Source: Pseudomonadota bacterium (lineage in GTDB: Bacteria; CALINM01). Taken from it: a stretch of DNA of 5,170 nt. Position numbers and translations under genes: made by a program. Of this stretch, positions 4,940 through 5,170 are shown in pieces. Location of the stretch: assembly GCA_026415985.1 (NCBI GenBank), contig JAOAGA010000088.1, positions 1 through 5,170 on the forward strand. The letters are read 5' to 3'. Each line of letters begins with the position of its first letter. The first letter of the stretch is position 1. The notes below the pieces were generated by a model that was not told the DNA's origin, did no database searches, and worked only from the letters and a program-made list of their open reading frames with translations.

Positions 4940-4963
4940 GTGTGATTAAACACACTTTTTTTT
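4940..4963 (+). terminator. GTGTG/CACAC hairpin with T8 tract
   Basis: GTGTG (4940-4944) pairs with CACAC (4951-4955) around a 6-base loop and is followed by eight T (4956-4963), an intrinsic terminator shape in the plus direction. It is the first such structure after the HD-GYP gene, almost 600 bases past its stop, and lies beyond both antisense DUF507 genes. In the minus-strand mRNA the same stem would sit near the 5' end of the DUF507 transcript. Confidence 0.45.
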
Positions 4964-4966
4964 AAT

Positions 4967-4972
4967 ATTATA
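4967..4972 (-). promoter_or_regulatory. -10 box of the DUF507 operon
   Basis: On the minus strand this is a perfect TATAAT, with a predicted start near 4960 and a leader of about 54 bases that opens with the GTGTG/CACAC stem. No good -35 lies at the usual distance; a TTGACT (4984-4979) is only 6 bases upstream and is too close to pair with it. Confidence 0.4.
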
Positions 4973-5015
4973 TGCTTAAGTCAATGTTAATCTGTAAAAA
5001 AAATCAAAAAATTCC

Positions 5016-5170
5016 TTACAACCCTACTGGACAAGATTTCATGCAGTTCCAGCAGAAATATTGAAAGCCTATAAAGCCTGCCTGATACATTTTCCAGAAC
5101 TCCACATCTTTTATCATCTTCTTTTGATCTTCCTTTGAAGCATCAATAAACTTTGTCCAAAATTTTATAC
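5016..5170 (-). CDS. C-terminal fragment of a 4Fe-4S protein
   Basis: An open frame enters from the right edge and ends at TAA (5018-5016), showing 50 residues. The visible part has a charged helix (ASKEDQKKMIKDVEFWKMYQ) and ends in GFQYFCWNCMKSCPVGL. The C-x2-C-x3-CP pattern (residues 39, 42 and 46 of the fragment) at the extreme C-terminus resembles half of a ferredoxin-type 4Fe-4S site, as found at the end of some epoxyqueuosine-reductase-like and reductive-dehalogenase-like oxidoreductases. The rest of the ligands and the catalytic domain lie outside the window, so the specific function cannot be called. It is on the same strand as the DUF507 pair, 109 bases upstream of it, with no clear terminator between, though a separate -10 box is present. 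Confidence 0.72.
   Translation of the reverse strand, partial: IKFWTKFIDASKEDQKKMIKDVEFWKMYQAGFIGFQYFCWNCMKSCPVGL

Noticed and set aside
4979-4984. TTGACT as the -35 box of the DUF507 promoter
   Set aside because: Only 6 bases from the TATAAT and with no -10 hexamer 16-18 bases further on.
1-5170. Defence system, CRISPR, prophage or insertion sequence
   Set aside because: No direct-repeat array, transposase, integrase, nuclease or toxin-antitoxin genes; all complete genes belong to recognised housekeeping, metabolic or signalling families or DUF507/DUF4212.

Overview
This AT-rich window (coding regions look like low-30s % GC, intergenic stretches richer still in A/T) is a piece of bacterial chromosome with ordinary, densely packed housekeeping and signalling genes. 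The gene set is a pyruvoyl-type arginine decarboxylase beside an agmatinase, tandem DUF507 genes, a GAF/HD-GYP protein, a DksA-like factor, and a sodium:solute symporter with its DUF4212 partner. This mix, with strong AGGAGG-type ribosome sites, suggests a low-GC, possibly thermophilic, anaerobe of the Deferribacterota/Desulfobacterota/Aquificota sphere. Deferribacterota is my best guess, by inference only.

Layout, left to right. (1) 1-440, minus strand: a DUF4212 small membrane protein followed by the first 48 codons of a sodium:solute symporter, one operon. (2) 441-829: a very A/T-rich intergenic region with divergent promoter candidates, a small GC hairpin and a perfect 24-bp all-A/T palindrome. 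(3) 830-1267, plus: a DksA/TraR C4 zinc-finger regulator with an intact coiled-coil tip motif and an acidic, internally repeated tail. (4) 1323-2805, minus: agmatinase (speB) followed by and overlapping a pyruvoyl-dependent arginine decarboxylase. Together they give a two-step arginine -> agmatine -> putrescine route, encoded in reverse order of the reactions. (5) 2806-3129: a divergent intergenic region holding a structured inverted repeat in the presumed speB leader. (6) 3130-4365, plus: a GAF-HD-GYP cyclic-dinucleotide phosphodiesterase with all expected metal ligands, no Shine-Dalgarno, and a -10 box placed so that the mRNA may be leaderless. (7) 4362-4906, minus: two DUF507 genes overlapping by ATGA; the second overlaps the HD-GYP gene at the stop codons. 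(8) 4907-5015: the DUF507 leader with a hairpin plus T8 tract. (9) 5016-5170, minus: the last 50 codons of an iron-sulfur protein.

I see no mobile element, CRISPR array, tRNA, rRNA or defence cassette. The unexplained signals are mainly non-coding: the structured speB leader (inverted repeat, nested hairpin, G-tract cluster), the all-A/T palindrome upstream of dksA, and two hairpin+T-tract elements that face antisense to the 5' ends of minus-strand operons.
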